Source of the DNA: Tritrichomonas musculus
Taxonomy: Eukaryota > Parabasalia > Tritrichomonadida > Tritrichomonadidae
Reading direction: 5' to 3'
NCBI GenBank assembly: GCA_039105265.1
Contig: JAPFFF010000009.1
Location: forward strand, 4,216,001 to 4,280,000
Length of the DNA: 64,000 nt
Shown here: in pieces, positions 1 through 9,324 of the stretch
How the letters are laid out: each line of letters opens with the position of its first letter
Numbering within the stretch: position 1 is the stretch's first letter
The notes under the pieces: model-generated
The model's database searches: none
What the model saw: only the letters and a program-made list of their open reading frames with translations
Told to the model about the DNA's origin: nothing
Position numbers and translations under genes: made by a program

Positions 1-163
1 GATTAATTTCATTAGTGTTTTTATATAAATGCTTATTAGTCTGGAAATATTGCGAAAAGCATTTTAATAGCTTCATATTAAAAGGATAACGTTTACCTTT
101 ATAAATAAAAAAGTGAGTTGTTAATAATACAGAATTTCCATCAACACTTATTTCTTGTTCCAT
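1..163 (-). CDS. N-terminus of trichomonad LRR/BTB-like protein (partial)
   Basis: An ATG at 163-161 opens a frame that stays open for 54 codons to the window edge. The peptide begins MEQEISVDGNSVLL and continues with FIYKGKRYPF and a KCFSQYFQ segment. This pattern, a short hydrophobic strand, then an aromatic YPF strand, then a phenylalanine-rich helix ending in SxYF, resembles the N-terminal POZ-like region seen in many trichomonad LRR, BspA and ankyrin proteins. That assignment is from memory of the family and is an inference. The rest of the gene lies outside the window, so function cannot be given. An overlapping 60-residue frame on the same strand (148-330) is rich in Phe/Tyr/Ile and looks spurious. 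Confidence 0.5.
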   Translation of the reverse strand, partial: MEQEISVDGNSVLLTTHFFIYKGKRYPFNMKLLKCFSQYFQTNKHLYKNTNEIN

Positions 164-832
164 ATTTTGCAAGCGGAAAATGCTATATCTTTTTGTAAGG
201 ATCTTCTCAATAAATTGAATACTTTCGAAAAATGATTATTTCCAGCCAATAAAAAAGATAAATAAATGAAATAAATAAAAAAATAGTAAGTACAGGGAGC
301 ATAAGTAAATGTATATATAATAAAACTCATTTCTCTTTACATCAATAGTTTTCAATAAGTAAGAGACCTATAAAATGGATATTTTGCAGCAATTTAGCCA
401 TATTTACAAAAAAATCATAAATTTAGAAGCTATATATACGAAATAATGCATAGATGAAGTATTTTATTTATAATTAAGCTTAATTATTTTGATTGAAAAT
501 ATGTGAGTTACAATTGGTACACTTGAATCAAAAACGATAAGACAGAGGTGTGAATTAAATTTAACCTTTGGGTGTCTTATCGTTTTTGATTTGATCTACT
601 ATTTTTGAAACAAAATCTGCATTTTTTACAACATTTAAATTTGAAAGAATTTAAGAAAATATTATATGAGGTTTAAGAAAATTGAATGTGCTGAATTTGT
701 CCTAAAAAAAGTCTTCCTTTAGTTTATTGGCATTTATAAGTCGTTAATAAAACTTTTTATTCAATTTTAAAACATAATTATCTGTTGAGCATTCAAATAT
801 ATATATATATATTTAGTTAGTTAGTTAGTTAA
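164..832. other. Intergenic, AT-rich, with one perfect hairpin
   Basis: No supported gene. It contains a 19-bp perfect inverted repeat (526-544 and 573-591), a short TA microsatellite near 800 and a TTAG repeat near 812-830. Confidence 0.6.
526..591. repeat. 19-bp perfect inverted repeat, 28-nt loop
   Basis: The left arm AATCAAAAACGATAAGACA (526-544) is matched exactly by its reverse complement at 573-591. Such a GC-containing stem is unlikely by chance in this AT-rich spacer. It may be the remnant of a small fold-back element or a structured transcript; the sequence does not decide. Confidence 0.75.
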
Positions 833-834
833 TT

Positions 835-881
<47 letters not shown>

Positions 882-2084
882 ATTTCTAATGAATCTTGAG
901 TATCATCATCGTTGTTCTCTGAATCAGATTTATGATTTTTTCCGAATCTTACAACGATGACAACTAATATAGCAAAAACTGCCAATGCAGAAGCAGCCGC
1001 CATCAAATTATTTGTCAAAAATGTTAAATAATTTGACCATTTGTTATTTGAATCACTCCTGATCATGAAACTGGCAGCATTCTTATTATTATTTTCAAAA
1101 CTGCGCGATTTCACAATGAAGCTCTTTTCATTGAGGGCCCTGCATTCAATATAGTGTGAACCGTTATTTAGTTCACCTCTAAAATTGCACCTCATGATTT
1201 CCAATTTTCCAATTTCAATCGAGCTTTCATAGAGAATAGAGCTTTCGCTATCTTTCATTTGGTGAAAACTGCGATCTGAAATCAACAATAACTGCAGAGA
1301 ATTTTGTTTATCTAATTGAACAGCACTCAAACCGCCATCATAATCGTTTGTTACTTTTATTAAGCTTCCTTTGTTTGAACTTGTGAAAGTGCATGATGTT
1401 TACATTTTTAACAGTTAAGAAAATCGCTGACCCTCCATTTTCACTTTCAGAAGAAGAAGAAGAGCCTGAAAGGAGTGAATTTTCTGTAAAAGTGCAATGA
1501 ATGATGTTTACAGCGTTACGTTCGGATGCTGAATAAACGTAAATGGCGCCACCGAATAAAGCTTGGCATTCGACAAATTTCAAATCTTCAAGATCAACAT
1601 TATTTGAGAGTGATACTGTGTTTTTGATATAAACTGCGCCGCCCCCACCAGAATATGGCACGCACTTTTTGAATTGGGCTTTTTTACAGTTAACACCGCA
1701 GTTGGTTATGTGAAGTGCGCCACCACTTTGTTGTTGTTTAACATCGGTGAAATCCGATCTTATTACGGTAATAAGAGCTGTTTTGTCAGTTTTGCCATCA
1801 TGGTCACAGCGTTGGTTAATGACGGTTGGCGTTAGATCATCAAATGTTATCACTGAGCATGAGGAATCAGGGGTTATTTGGTCGTCAGGAATTGAAGGTG
1901 TTGCCTGAAAGTCCTTGTCAAAATCGAAGTCAATATATACATCTGTGTTGTTTTGAAATTTGTCACCAACAATGTTTTTAAAAAAAACGTTATTTTGTAA
2001 GTTAACAAAAAGGAGTAAACTTTTATATTCAAAAATCTTTATATCAGATATTGCAAATGAATAAAGATATAATGGTAACTGCAA
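833..2084 (-). pseudogene. Pmp-like beta-helix surface protein, 5'-truncated and frameshifted
   Basis: Two minus-strand frames, 2084-1338 and 1330-833, together describe one protein. The first carries glycine-rich GGAVYI, FGGAIYVY and GGSAIF motifs next to HCTFTENS-type strands, the pattern of polymorphic-membrane-protein (Pmp) beta-helix repeats in trichomonads. The second carries a membrane helix (about LMAAASALAVFAILVVIVV) and a short acidic then lysine-rich tail, so the intact protein would be a type I surface protein. The frames change near 1395, where a repeat strand homologous to HCTFT is interrupted; a small deletion fits. No ATG or signal peptide is present; the frame opens with TTG beside the start of the convergently overlapping deubiquitinase gene, so the 5' part is lost. 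The tail reads through the T41 run and ends in polylysine. Either a decayed gene or, less likely, an assembly artefact. Confidence 0.7.
837..877. repeat. Poly(T) tract, 41 nt
   Basis: An uninterrupted run of 41 T lies inside the 3' end of the minus-strand Pmp-like frame, where it is read as polylysine. Confidence 0.9.
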
Positions 2085-5000
2085 CGAAAAATGTCCATAT
2101 TAAATCAATGGGAAATAATTTTTTAATTACATGGAAAATTATTCAATTTTCTACTCGAGAAAACCAATTTCAATCAGAATTTTATGTTTTGGAAGATATA
2201 AAAGTGCATTTTGTTTTATATTTTTTAGATAATGATCCAAAAAGCTACATTCAAACCACTTTTTATGGATTAACATCAGAAATATGTCCAAAAATTGATT
2301 TTGAAATAACTAATTTTCAAGATAAATCTAAGACATTCCAAAACTCGCAAAAAGCTATTTTTACGCCAGAAAATCACAGGCATACTTTTTCATTTCCAAT
2401 ATCCTATAACGATATTAAAACAGAAACCAATGGATTTCTCCAAAATAATTCGGATTTAACGTTGACTATAAAAGTTTTTTATAAAGCGCCAATTTCGATG
2501 CTTTCGACAAAAGTGAATTTAAATGAAATAACAACGTCTCAGAAAAAACGCCGACTCTCGTCTGATTTTATATACTCTTCCTCACTTCAATCACCAGTTA
2601 AATCTTCACAAGCTCTTACAAAAGATGATTCTATAACTTTATCAAAAAGATCTTCACCAATCTCCAAGAATTCAAAAATAACTACAGGATACGTCGGTCT
2701 TCAAAATCAAGGTGCGACATGCTACATGAATTCGATGCTTCAATCACTTTTTCATACTCCAGCATTTCGTCGATTAGTTTTCCAAATTCCAACTACAGGC
2801 AAAGAAGATGAAACGAAATCGATCACTCTCAATCTTCAGCGACTTTTTTGTCGGCTTCAAATCGGAGAACAAGCATGTCCAACGACAGGACTTACACGAA
2901 GTTTTGGGTGGACTTCAGGAGAGGTTTTCATGCAACATGATGTCCAAGAATTTTGTCGAGTTTTGATGGATAATCTTGAAGGAAAACTGAAAAATACGGA
3001 ATTATCAAACAAAATACCTGATCTTTTCCGGGGAGAATCACGAAACTGTATTCGATGTATTAATGTTCCCTGCGAAAGTATTCGAAATGAATATTTCTAC
3101 GATTTACCTATTCAAATTAAAGGTTGTAATTCACTAGAAGACTCATTTAAGAAGTATATAGCAAAAGAGAAGCTAGAAGGAAGTAATCAATATTCAACAG
3201 ATAATTACGGAAAGCAAGATGCTGAGATGGGAACCGAATTTCTCCAATTTCCAAAAGTTCTTCATCTTCATTTGAAAAGATTTGATTTTGACTACAATAC
3301 ACTTCGAATGGAGAAAGTTAATGATAAATTCGAATTTCCAAAACAAATTGATTTATCGCCTTTTTTAGTTTCACCAGAGCCAGGAAAATCATACCTCTAC
3401 GATTTATACGGAATTCTTATTCACTACGGAGGAGTTTACGGTGGACATTATTATGCATATCTACGAACAACAACTGAACAAAAATGGTTCAAATTTAATG
3501 ATTCCTGTGTAACGATTGAAGATGAAAAAGCTGCTATTGATGACAATTTTGGTGGAGATGGAAAAATGTATAGTGCGTATATGCTTGTTTATGTCTCGCA
3601 TGATTCAGCCGAAGAAGTCTATAAACATGTTTCTGATGATGAGATACCAATACATCTGAAAGAATATGTTAAAAAAGTAGAAGAAGAAGAAAAGATTGAG
3701 AGAGAAGAAATTAAGCGGCAAGCGAACACGATCTATGTTTCTTCACTAAGCGAAGAAGTCATTGAAATAAACTGTTTGACTGGTCGATATGGATATAAGC
3801 CATTATTTGAAGAAGAAAAAATTCCTTTCCAAAAAGATGCATCAATCGACTTTTTGTATGACAAATTGGCCAGTCAATACAATAAAAAAGCTTCTCAAAT
3901 TCGTCTTTGGGAAACAAATTACAACCGAACACCTGTTCGTTTAGTAAAACCTAGTAATGAAAATAATCTAGCTTCACTCAATACAACGTCAACGCAGATG
4001 CTTGACTTCTTTGTCCAGTTTAAAGACGAGAATGAGCCCGTTGAAATTGAGGAAGGAAAGATCATGGTTTATGTCAAATTTTTCCTCCCTAAAGAAGAAG
4101 CTCCTTTTCAATATCTTGGCCACTTTTGTGTACCCAAATCAGAGACGATCAAAAAGTCACTTTTTGAGAGGGTATGTGACCACCTTGGATGTCCCTACTT
4201 TTTCAAAGAAACCGAAAACGAAGATAATCAAAAAGTTCAACTTAAACAAAATTCAGAAGAAGAAAAAATCACTTTGAATTCAGAAGATTTTTCACATAAC
4301 ATGTCACCCTCTGAAGCACCCCTTCCCCCGCCACCACCGCCGCCGTCAGCCAAGGTTGATTCAGAGAAAATGTTCGTTTTCCAAGAGCTGCTGAACATGA
4401 AAACAAAGAAGCTTGACGTGAATGAGTCTTTTGTTACTCAAGGAATTGGAAATGGAGCCATTTTAGTCTTCCAAGTAGCTCCTAATGTTTCTAATGTGCC
4501 AAAGTTCGCCAAGATTCAAATCAAGAAGCCGCTTGATGCCGATTCCATTATCAGAGAGAAGCAAGAAAAGAAAGAGGCAGCGACCAAAAAAGAACAGAAA
4601 AGTAGCATCTCAGAAAAAGTGAAAAATCTATCATCACTATTGAATCAGCCAACTGAAAAAGTGGAAGATAACAAAAAAGAAGATGAAAATGATGATTTGA
4701 TTCCAAAAGTTGATTTTATGAAGTATTCGAAAGATTTCCAGTTCGACACTGTTGATACTTATATCAACATATTTTCAAACATAGCTGACATCGATGTTTA
4801 TGATCTTGAAAAAGCTGAAAAACCGCTTTTTAGACTTCATATCTCAACGTTCTTGTCATTTGGCGAAATAAAAAGAATCATTGCCAAAGAAGCGCATCTT
4901 GATTATGATCCGCTTCATGACTCGATGATTTTGTACAAAGGAACTTCACCTGACAAGCTTCCAACAAATCCGATGGATCAGAAAATGTACAAGAATCCTC

Positions 5001-5728
5001 GTTCTTACTTCGTTGGACCTCCTTCTTCCTTCAAAATGAAGCACCACAGGCTCTACTTCCACATGAATCATCAAATGAGCGAGGATGTAGCTTCAAACTC
5101 GTCCCAATTCACTGTCCAATTCGCTTCTGATGGCTACAATGTTGATTTTGAGAAAAAAGTCATTTCTGAGAAAAAGTCAACGTGTATCAGAATTTTTCAA
5201 AAGGCAATAACATCAAATTTTGAAAATTTTGATGTTAAAAATTTACGGTTTATTTCAATTTACGATCATAAAATTTCTTCTATTTTGTCACCAGATCAAG
5301 AGTTCGGCTGGTCTTATTACACGCTGCGTGTTGATGTTATTCCTGACGATCAAAAAGTGCTCGAAGAAGGCCAATTTCTTTTACCTGTAACACACGGTTA
5401 CACAGACGTTGCATTCTACACCCATTCAAAAGGAAATCCTTCCTTATTTAAGGTTCTTAAGGATGAAGAATTCGGTGACTCTAAGAAGAGACTATTGAAG
5501 CTACTAAAATGGGATGATCAAAAGATTGACGGTTTTGACGGCCAATTTAAATTAAATGTTGATACAAAAACCGTTGGAAAAGAAATAGTTATTAAAGACG
5601 ATGATTGCCTAAGTAAAATAGCATCAGTGAATTCACTTTTATATATAGTCGCAAAAGAAGATATGAATATAAGAACTTATAACGTTGGTTCTAGAGCTGC
5701 TGCTCAACCTCTTAGAATATATAATTAA
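2057..5728 (+). CDS. USP7: USP7-type ubiquitin carboxyl-terminal hydrolase
   Basis: Cysteine protease that removes ubiquitin from proteins. I start at the ATG at 2057 (an in-frame TTG precedes it at 2051), giving 1223 residues. Residues about 15-150 look like a MATH/TRAF domain (FLITWKIIQF near its start). The USP fold follows: Cys box GLQNQGATCYMNSML with catalytic Cys222, His box HYGGVYGGHYYAYL with His464, and Asp482 in WFKFNDSCV. These positions almost coincide with human USP7 (C223, H464, D481). The second half, about 560-1220, has the spacing expected for USP7 ubiquitin-like domains, broken by a proline run (PPPPPPP) and a charged linker near 730-900. The C-terminal activating tail of USP7 cannot be confirmed. 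All key residues are intact, so it should be active. Family recognition is firm; orthology is an inference from domain order. Confidence 0.9.
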   Translation: MNKDIMVTATKNVHIKSMGNNFLITWKIIQFSTRENQFQSEFYVLEDIKVHFVLYFLDNDPKSYIQTTFYGLTSEICPKIDFEITNFQDKSKTFQNSQKAIFTPENHRHTFSFPISYNDIKTETNGFLQNNSDLTLTIKVFYKAPISMLSTKVNLNEITTSQKKRRLSSDFIYSSSLQSPVKSSQALTKDDSITLSKRSSPISKNSKITTGYVGLQNQGATCYMNSMLQSLFHTPAFRRLVFQIPTTGKEDETKSITLNLQRLFCRLQIGEQACPTTGLTRSFGWTSGEVFMQHDVQEFCRVLMDNLEGKLKNTELSNKIPDLFRGESRNCIRCINVPCESIRNEYFYDLPIQIKGCNSLEDSFKKYIAKEKLEGSNQYSTDNYGKQDAEMGTEFLQFPKVLHLHLKRFDFDYNTLRMEKVNDKFEFPKQIDLSPFLVSPEPGKSYLYDLYGILIHYGGVYGGHYYAYLRTTTEQKWFKFNDSCVTIEDEKAAIDDNFGGDGKMYSAYMLVYVSHDSAEEVYKHVSDDEIPIHLKEYVKKVEEEEKIEREEIKRQANTIYVSSLSEEVIEINCLTGRYGYKPLFEEEKIPFQKDASIDFLYDKLASQYNKKASQIRLWETNYNRTPVRLVKPSNENNLASLNTTSTQMLDFFVQFKDENEPVEIEEGKIMVYVKFFLPKEEAPFQYLGHFCVPKSETIKKSLFERVCDHLGCPYFFKETENEDNQKVQLKQNSEEEKITLNSEDFSHNMSPSEAPLPPPPPPPSAKVDSEKMFVFQELLNMKTKKLDVNESFVTQGIGNGAILVFQVAPNVSNVPKFAKIQIKKPLDADSIIREKQEKKEAATKKEQKSSISEKVKNLSSLLNQPTEKVEDNKKEDENDDLIPKVDFMKYSKDFQFDTVDTYINIFSNIADIDVYDLEKAEKPLFRLHISTFLSFGEIKRIIAKEAHLDYDPLHDSMILYKGTSPDKLPTNPMDQKMYKNPRSYFVGPPSSFKMKHHRLYFHMNHQMSEDVASNSSQFTVQFASDGYNVDFEKKVISEKKSTCIRIFQKAITSNFENFDVKNLRFISIYDHKISSILSPDQEFGWSYYTLRVDVIPDDQKVLEEGQFLLPVTHGYTDVAFYTHSKGNPSLFKVLKDEEFGDSKKRLLKLLKWDDQKIDGFDGQFKLNVDTKTVGKEIVIKDDDCLSKIASVNSLLYIVAKEDMNIRTYNVGSRAAAQPLRIYN

Positions 5729-6258
5729 TATTGTTCTATTATTTAAAAATAATTAATTAATTAAATTTTGTACCAACCAAATCTAGTTTTTATTATTTAT
5801 TTTGGCAGCGTTTAAAAAATACAAACATACATATACTTGTATTCAATTTTGTGAAAGCACATTGAATTTTTTGATTATTCTTTCAAATTTGAATGTTGTA
5901 AAAGTTATGTTAATCCTTAAGCAATGCAGTTGGAATGAGTTTTAATTTTAAAATGTTATGAAATTATCCCTGTCCATATTCAATTTTAGACAGGAATGCC
6001 CACAATTAAGAGTAGAATAATAAAACTAATAGTTTGGTAATTTTAAAGTCTATCTTTTTTTTTTTTTTTTTTTTTTTTTTAGTTGTTGATTGAAAAAGTT
6101 GATAAATTGAAATTTTAAATTTGGCAGGAATAACGATCGAAAATTATATTTAAATTGGTCAATTTTTTTCTAAAACTTTTTGTTTTATATTCAATTTTTT
6201 TTTATATGAAATTTTTCATCTTTTTGAAATTTTGTATTTTGATACGTTAATATTCCAT
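5729..6258. other. Intergenic, with T26 tract
   Basis: AT-rich spacer between two plus-strand genes. It contains a T26 run (6055-6080). No coding potential or RNA gene was seen. Confidence 0.6.
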
Positions 6259-7029
6259 ATGAATATTGTACGTCCAACAACGAGTCGTAGTCCACGTGGA
6301 AATGATATGTACACAGCTCGTAATCAATTAAATGCAATTCGTAACTCTCGCGAGCCAATTACTATTGATGAAATTATCAATCTTAAGAGGGAAAAGCAAA
6401 ATCTCACTCAAGAACGCTACTTGCTTAAAGCAAAGCTTGCGCGTTTTACCGACGTTTCCCGTCGACAAGATAGCAAGCAAATTGTTGATCCAACCAAACG
6501 AAACAAACAAATTGCAGATTCACTTGAAAAACAAGTTCGTACATTAGAAAACTTAACTGCTGCTAAACGAGCTGAAATAAATGATCTTATTTATTCAGAT
6601 CGCGCAGCACAAGTCACAGAGCTTCAAGAAGAATCAAAGATGTTACACCTTGAATCTCTTAGATTAAAGAAAGAAAAATTAGACACAGAAGCAGAAATAA
6701 GGCAGCTTACAGCTGAACTTGAAGCAACGTGCGAAAGATACTCTCCCCAAGTTCTAAAAAAGCAAGAGAGAGCAATTAGAATTGTTGAAAAAGAAATAAA
6801 ACAACAAAAGGAAGAGAATGAAAAAATTAAAAAGAAAATCGAAGAAGCTAAAAAGCAACAGGAAGAACAAAAACTTGAAGAAAAGCATGAAGAACTTAAA
6901 AAACAGATCAACGAACTTAGACAAAAGATACGTAATGAACAAGATGAAATTAAAAAGTTAGATAATCAAATGAGTGAACTTCAGGCAACACACAAGAATG
7001 ATATGCTTCAATGTCAATCAAAATTATAG
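6259..7029 (+). CDS. Coiled-coil protein, unknown function
   Basis: The start is set at the first ATG (6259); the frame extends upstream only to a TTG at 6232. The 256-residue product begins with a short basic Ser/Thr/Pro/Arg head (RPTTSRSPRGND), then a distinctive segment EIINLKREKQNLTQERYLLK. From about residue 80 to the end it is an almost continuous Lys/Glu/Gln coiled coil. It has no signal peptide or membrane helix. A basic head plus long coiled coil is typical of cytoskeletal or basal-body proteins, but this is only a guess and I do not recognise the family. It is followed 107 bp later on the same strand by a small acidic gene. Confidence 0.75.
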   Translation: MNIVRPTTSRSPRGNDMYTARNQLNAIRNSREPITIDEIINLKREKQNLTQERYLLKAKLARFTDVSRRQDSKQIVDPTKRNKQIADSLEKQVRTLENLTAAKRAEINDLIYSDRAAQVTELQEESKMLHLESLRLKKEKLDTEAEIRQLTAELEATCERYSPQVLKKQERAIRIVEKEIKQQKEENEKIKKKIEEAKKQQEEQKLEEKHEELKKQINELRQKIRNEQDEIKKLDNQMSELQATHKNDMLQCQSKL

Positions 7030-7136
7030 ACTTTATTATTTATTTATTTAAAATGATTGTTATGTTGTTAAATTTATCATTGTTTTCATTATTTTTAATT
7101 TTTTATATAACATTTCCATTATTATCGTTTTTTTGA

Positions 7137-7442
7137 ATGTCAGGTAATTCATCATCAGGAAAACAAGAGCACGAAAAACAGGAATCATCAAAGATAAAAA
7201 CAGCACAAGACGAGCCATCAGATTCAGCTTCATCAGAATTATCAAATACGCAATCAGGGGATAGCTCAGAATCAAGTCAAAATACCAAAAAGGCGAAAGA
7301 TCGCCATATAGACGCTTCCTATGAATGGAGAACATTCCAAATGCCCACAGTTCCACCACCAGATGACTCTCAAATTGAAGCTCAATTAAATCAGTATTAT
7401 GATATTACTGTTCTCTTCCAGCAAATGCGTTCTGTTTCTTAA
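7137..7442 (+). CDS. Small acidic/serine-rich protein, unknown
   Basis: A 101-residue frame starting at ATG 7137. The first half is low-complexity Ser/Glu/Gln; the second half is more structured (ASYEWRTFQMPTVPPPDD, then a short hydrophobic helix YYDITVLFQQM). Its codon use resembles its neighbours rather than the spacer. It could be a separate gene or, less likely, a second exon of the upstream coiled-coil gene; I see no convincing trichomonad splice signals in the 107-bp gap. Function unknown. Confidence 0.5.
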   Translation: MSGNSSSGKQEHEKQESSKIKTAQDEPSDSASSELSNTQSGDSSESSQNTKKAKDRHIDASYEWRTFQMPTVPPPDDSQIEAQLNQYYDITVLFQQMRSVS

Positions 7443-7680
7443 CAATATCTATTTTTCCATAAATTCTTTTGATGTTTGCCATCGTTATTATTTATGATAA
7501 TATGTGACTAAAAAATAATCTTTTGTTATATACTTTAAAATTCAATATAATGTATGTTTAATATGTTATATTACTAAACCAAAGTTAATGAAAAATAGGC
7601 AAATAGAGATAAGTATTGATTTACAAATAATTTTTTTTCTAGCAAAATTGATCATTTTGCTTTTTTTAATAATAAACATT

Positions 7681-9114
7681 TTACTTATATGTTATCTTGT
7701 TAAATGTACCATATACTCTTAAAGATCTCACTCTAAATGGCAATGATTCAGGATCAATCATTTTAATAGTTATTTTATTAACGTTAACAGGTTCATTTGT
7801 TTTTAATTCTGCTAAATAATTGTTCATCTTAGCTGTCCCATAAGGAATGTCATTGAAAATGAACTGAACTTTATTTGGCGTTATTCGGTCTGGGACAGAT
7901 TCAATTTCGATTCGGTTCACGTCAAAAGTAGCTTTATTCAAAGAAATTTGTATATATGGTTGGATTTCTTCTTCTTTCGGATAAGAAAGATAGTAAGAAT
8001 CAGGATCATCATTAAGTATATTATCTATTCCATAGAAATCATCTTCTGGGAGATTTGGTGAACAATCTGAATGAATTAATTCAAATGAAATAGGATTGTA
8101 ATAAGAATCATTTTGATTTCCGATTGATCCAATAAAATGCATTGCTTCTACTTCAGAAGGTTCGTTTTCTTCTTCAGAATTTTTTATAAATTGAGTTTGC
8201 TGGATTGTCCACCAATTATTTATTTTATTTTTGGATTGATTACTTAAGCACATATTGTGACACATTTCTAGAAATGACTGTGAAGAAACAGATCGTGCAT
8301 TAAGGATTCGTTCAATATGACTACGAGAAATATCAGGTGTTACCCATTCCATTTTATTGTTTAAGAATAATAAGTATGCATTGTTATCATCCCAATCAAT
8401 CACAGTTTGCAAATATTTTTTCTCCTTCTCAGTAACATCTGAAATAGTGTCAATGCATTTATCAATAATCTGTGCATTCATTTCATTTGAAAAATGCATT
8501 TCTTTTAATATTTCTGAGAGAAGAAAAGGAGTGACAGATTTAAAAAATATATCCCAACTATTTTTGGTTAACTCAGAAAAGTGTTGAACAATAAAAGGAA
8601 CAAATTTTGTTTGTTTTTGGAAAAATTTTTCTAAATTATCGTCGATTTTTGGAAAATCTCTCAATGCATTTACATTTAACTTAATATTTTTGAATTGGCT
8701 TGTAAGACTGAAAACTTTTATTACCTCGACTTTTGAATTTAAAAAATCTTCAATAATTGGCATAATAATATCATAAAGAGTATCAGCTTCATATATAATT
8801 GACATTGCTAAATATAGAATTAAATTATCTGTATTGTCTAATGGAAATTTTATTGATCCTGTATAAAAAAAGTCAACCATAAAATTAAATGAGTCTTCAG
8901 CAAATGGTATTGGTACATTATTTTCATCATGATCGATGAAATATCTAAGATATAATTTTGAAAATCTCGATAAAATTATTTTGTGGCAATCATAGATTTC
9001 ATGGTTAATTGTATAATTGCAGTCAACAAAAATTTTTTTTTGTCTATATTCCTCAAATCGAAAAGGTAATCTTAGAATTTGTGGATGCTCTTTAGATTCT
9101 TCAGAAGTAGTCAT
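7681..9114 (-). CDS. BTB/POZ protein with discoidin-like C-terminal domain
   Basis: The 477-residue product starts at ATG 9114. Residues about 25-125 form a BTB/POZ domain: KKIFVDCNY, then DCHKIILSRFSKLYLRYF, then FNFMVDFFYTGSIKF. A helical BACK-like stretch follows (about 130-260). The last 150 residues resemble an F5/8 type C (discoidin-like) beta-sandwich: ISFELIHSDC, then QPYIQISLNKATFDVNRIEI and KITIKMIDPESLPFRVRSLR. This architecture is common in trichomonads. BTB domains dimerise and often act as substrate adaptors for cullin-3 ligases; whether this one does is unknown. The gene is convergent with the small acidic gene at 7137. The domain calls are pattern-based; the BTB part is the firmer one. 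Confidence 0.8.
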   Translation of the reverse strand: MTTSEESKEHPQILRLPFRFEEYRQKKIFVDCNYTINHEIYDCHKIILSRFSKLYLRYFIDHDENNVPIPFAEDSFNFMVDFFYTGSIKFPLDNTDNLILYLAMSIIYEADTLYDIIMPIIEDFLNSKVEVIKVFSLTSQFKNIKLNVNALRDFPKIDDNLEKFFQKQTKFVPFIVQHFSELTKNSWDIFFKSVTPFLLSEILKEMHFSNEMNAQIIDKCIDTISDVTEKEKKYLQTVIDWDDNNAYLLFLNNKMEWVTPDISRSHIERILNARSVSSQSFLEMCHNMCLSNQSKNKINNWWTIQQTQFIKNSEEENEPSEVEAMHFIGSIGNQNDSYYNPISFELIHSDCSPNLPEDDFYGIDNILNDDPDSYYLSYPKEEEIQPYIQISLNKATFDVNRIEIESVPDRITPNKVQFIFNDIPYGTAKMNNYLAELKTNEPVNVNKITIKMIDPESLPFRVRSLRVYGTFNKITYK

Positions 9115-9324
9115 TTTCTATATCAGCTTTTGATCTCCTAATATCACTTTTTAAATTTTGACCAGAACTTCACCTATTTGTTATTTAAAATTATATTTGG
9201 TCGTTGAAATCTTTTTCAAAAAAAAATAATTTCGACCAATTATTTTCACAAAAATATTTTTCAAATTAAAATTAATTCATTTTTATTATAATAAAGAAAA
9301 GTTAATGGTCATTTCCTCACGCTT

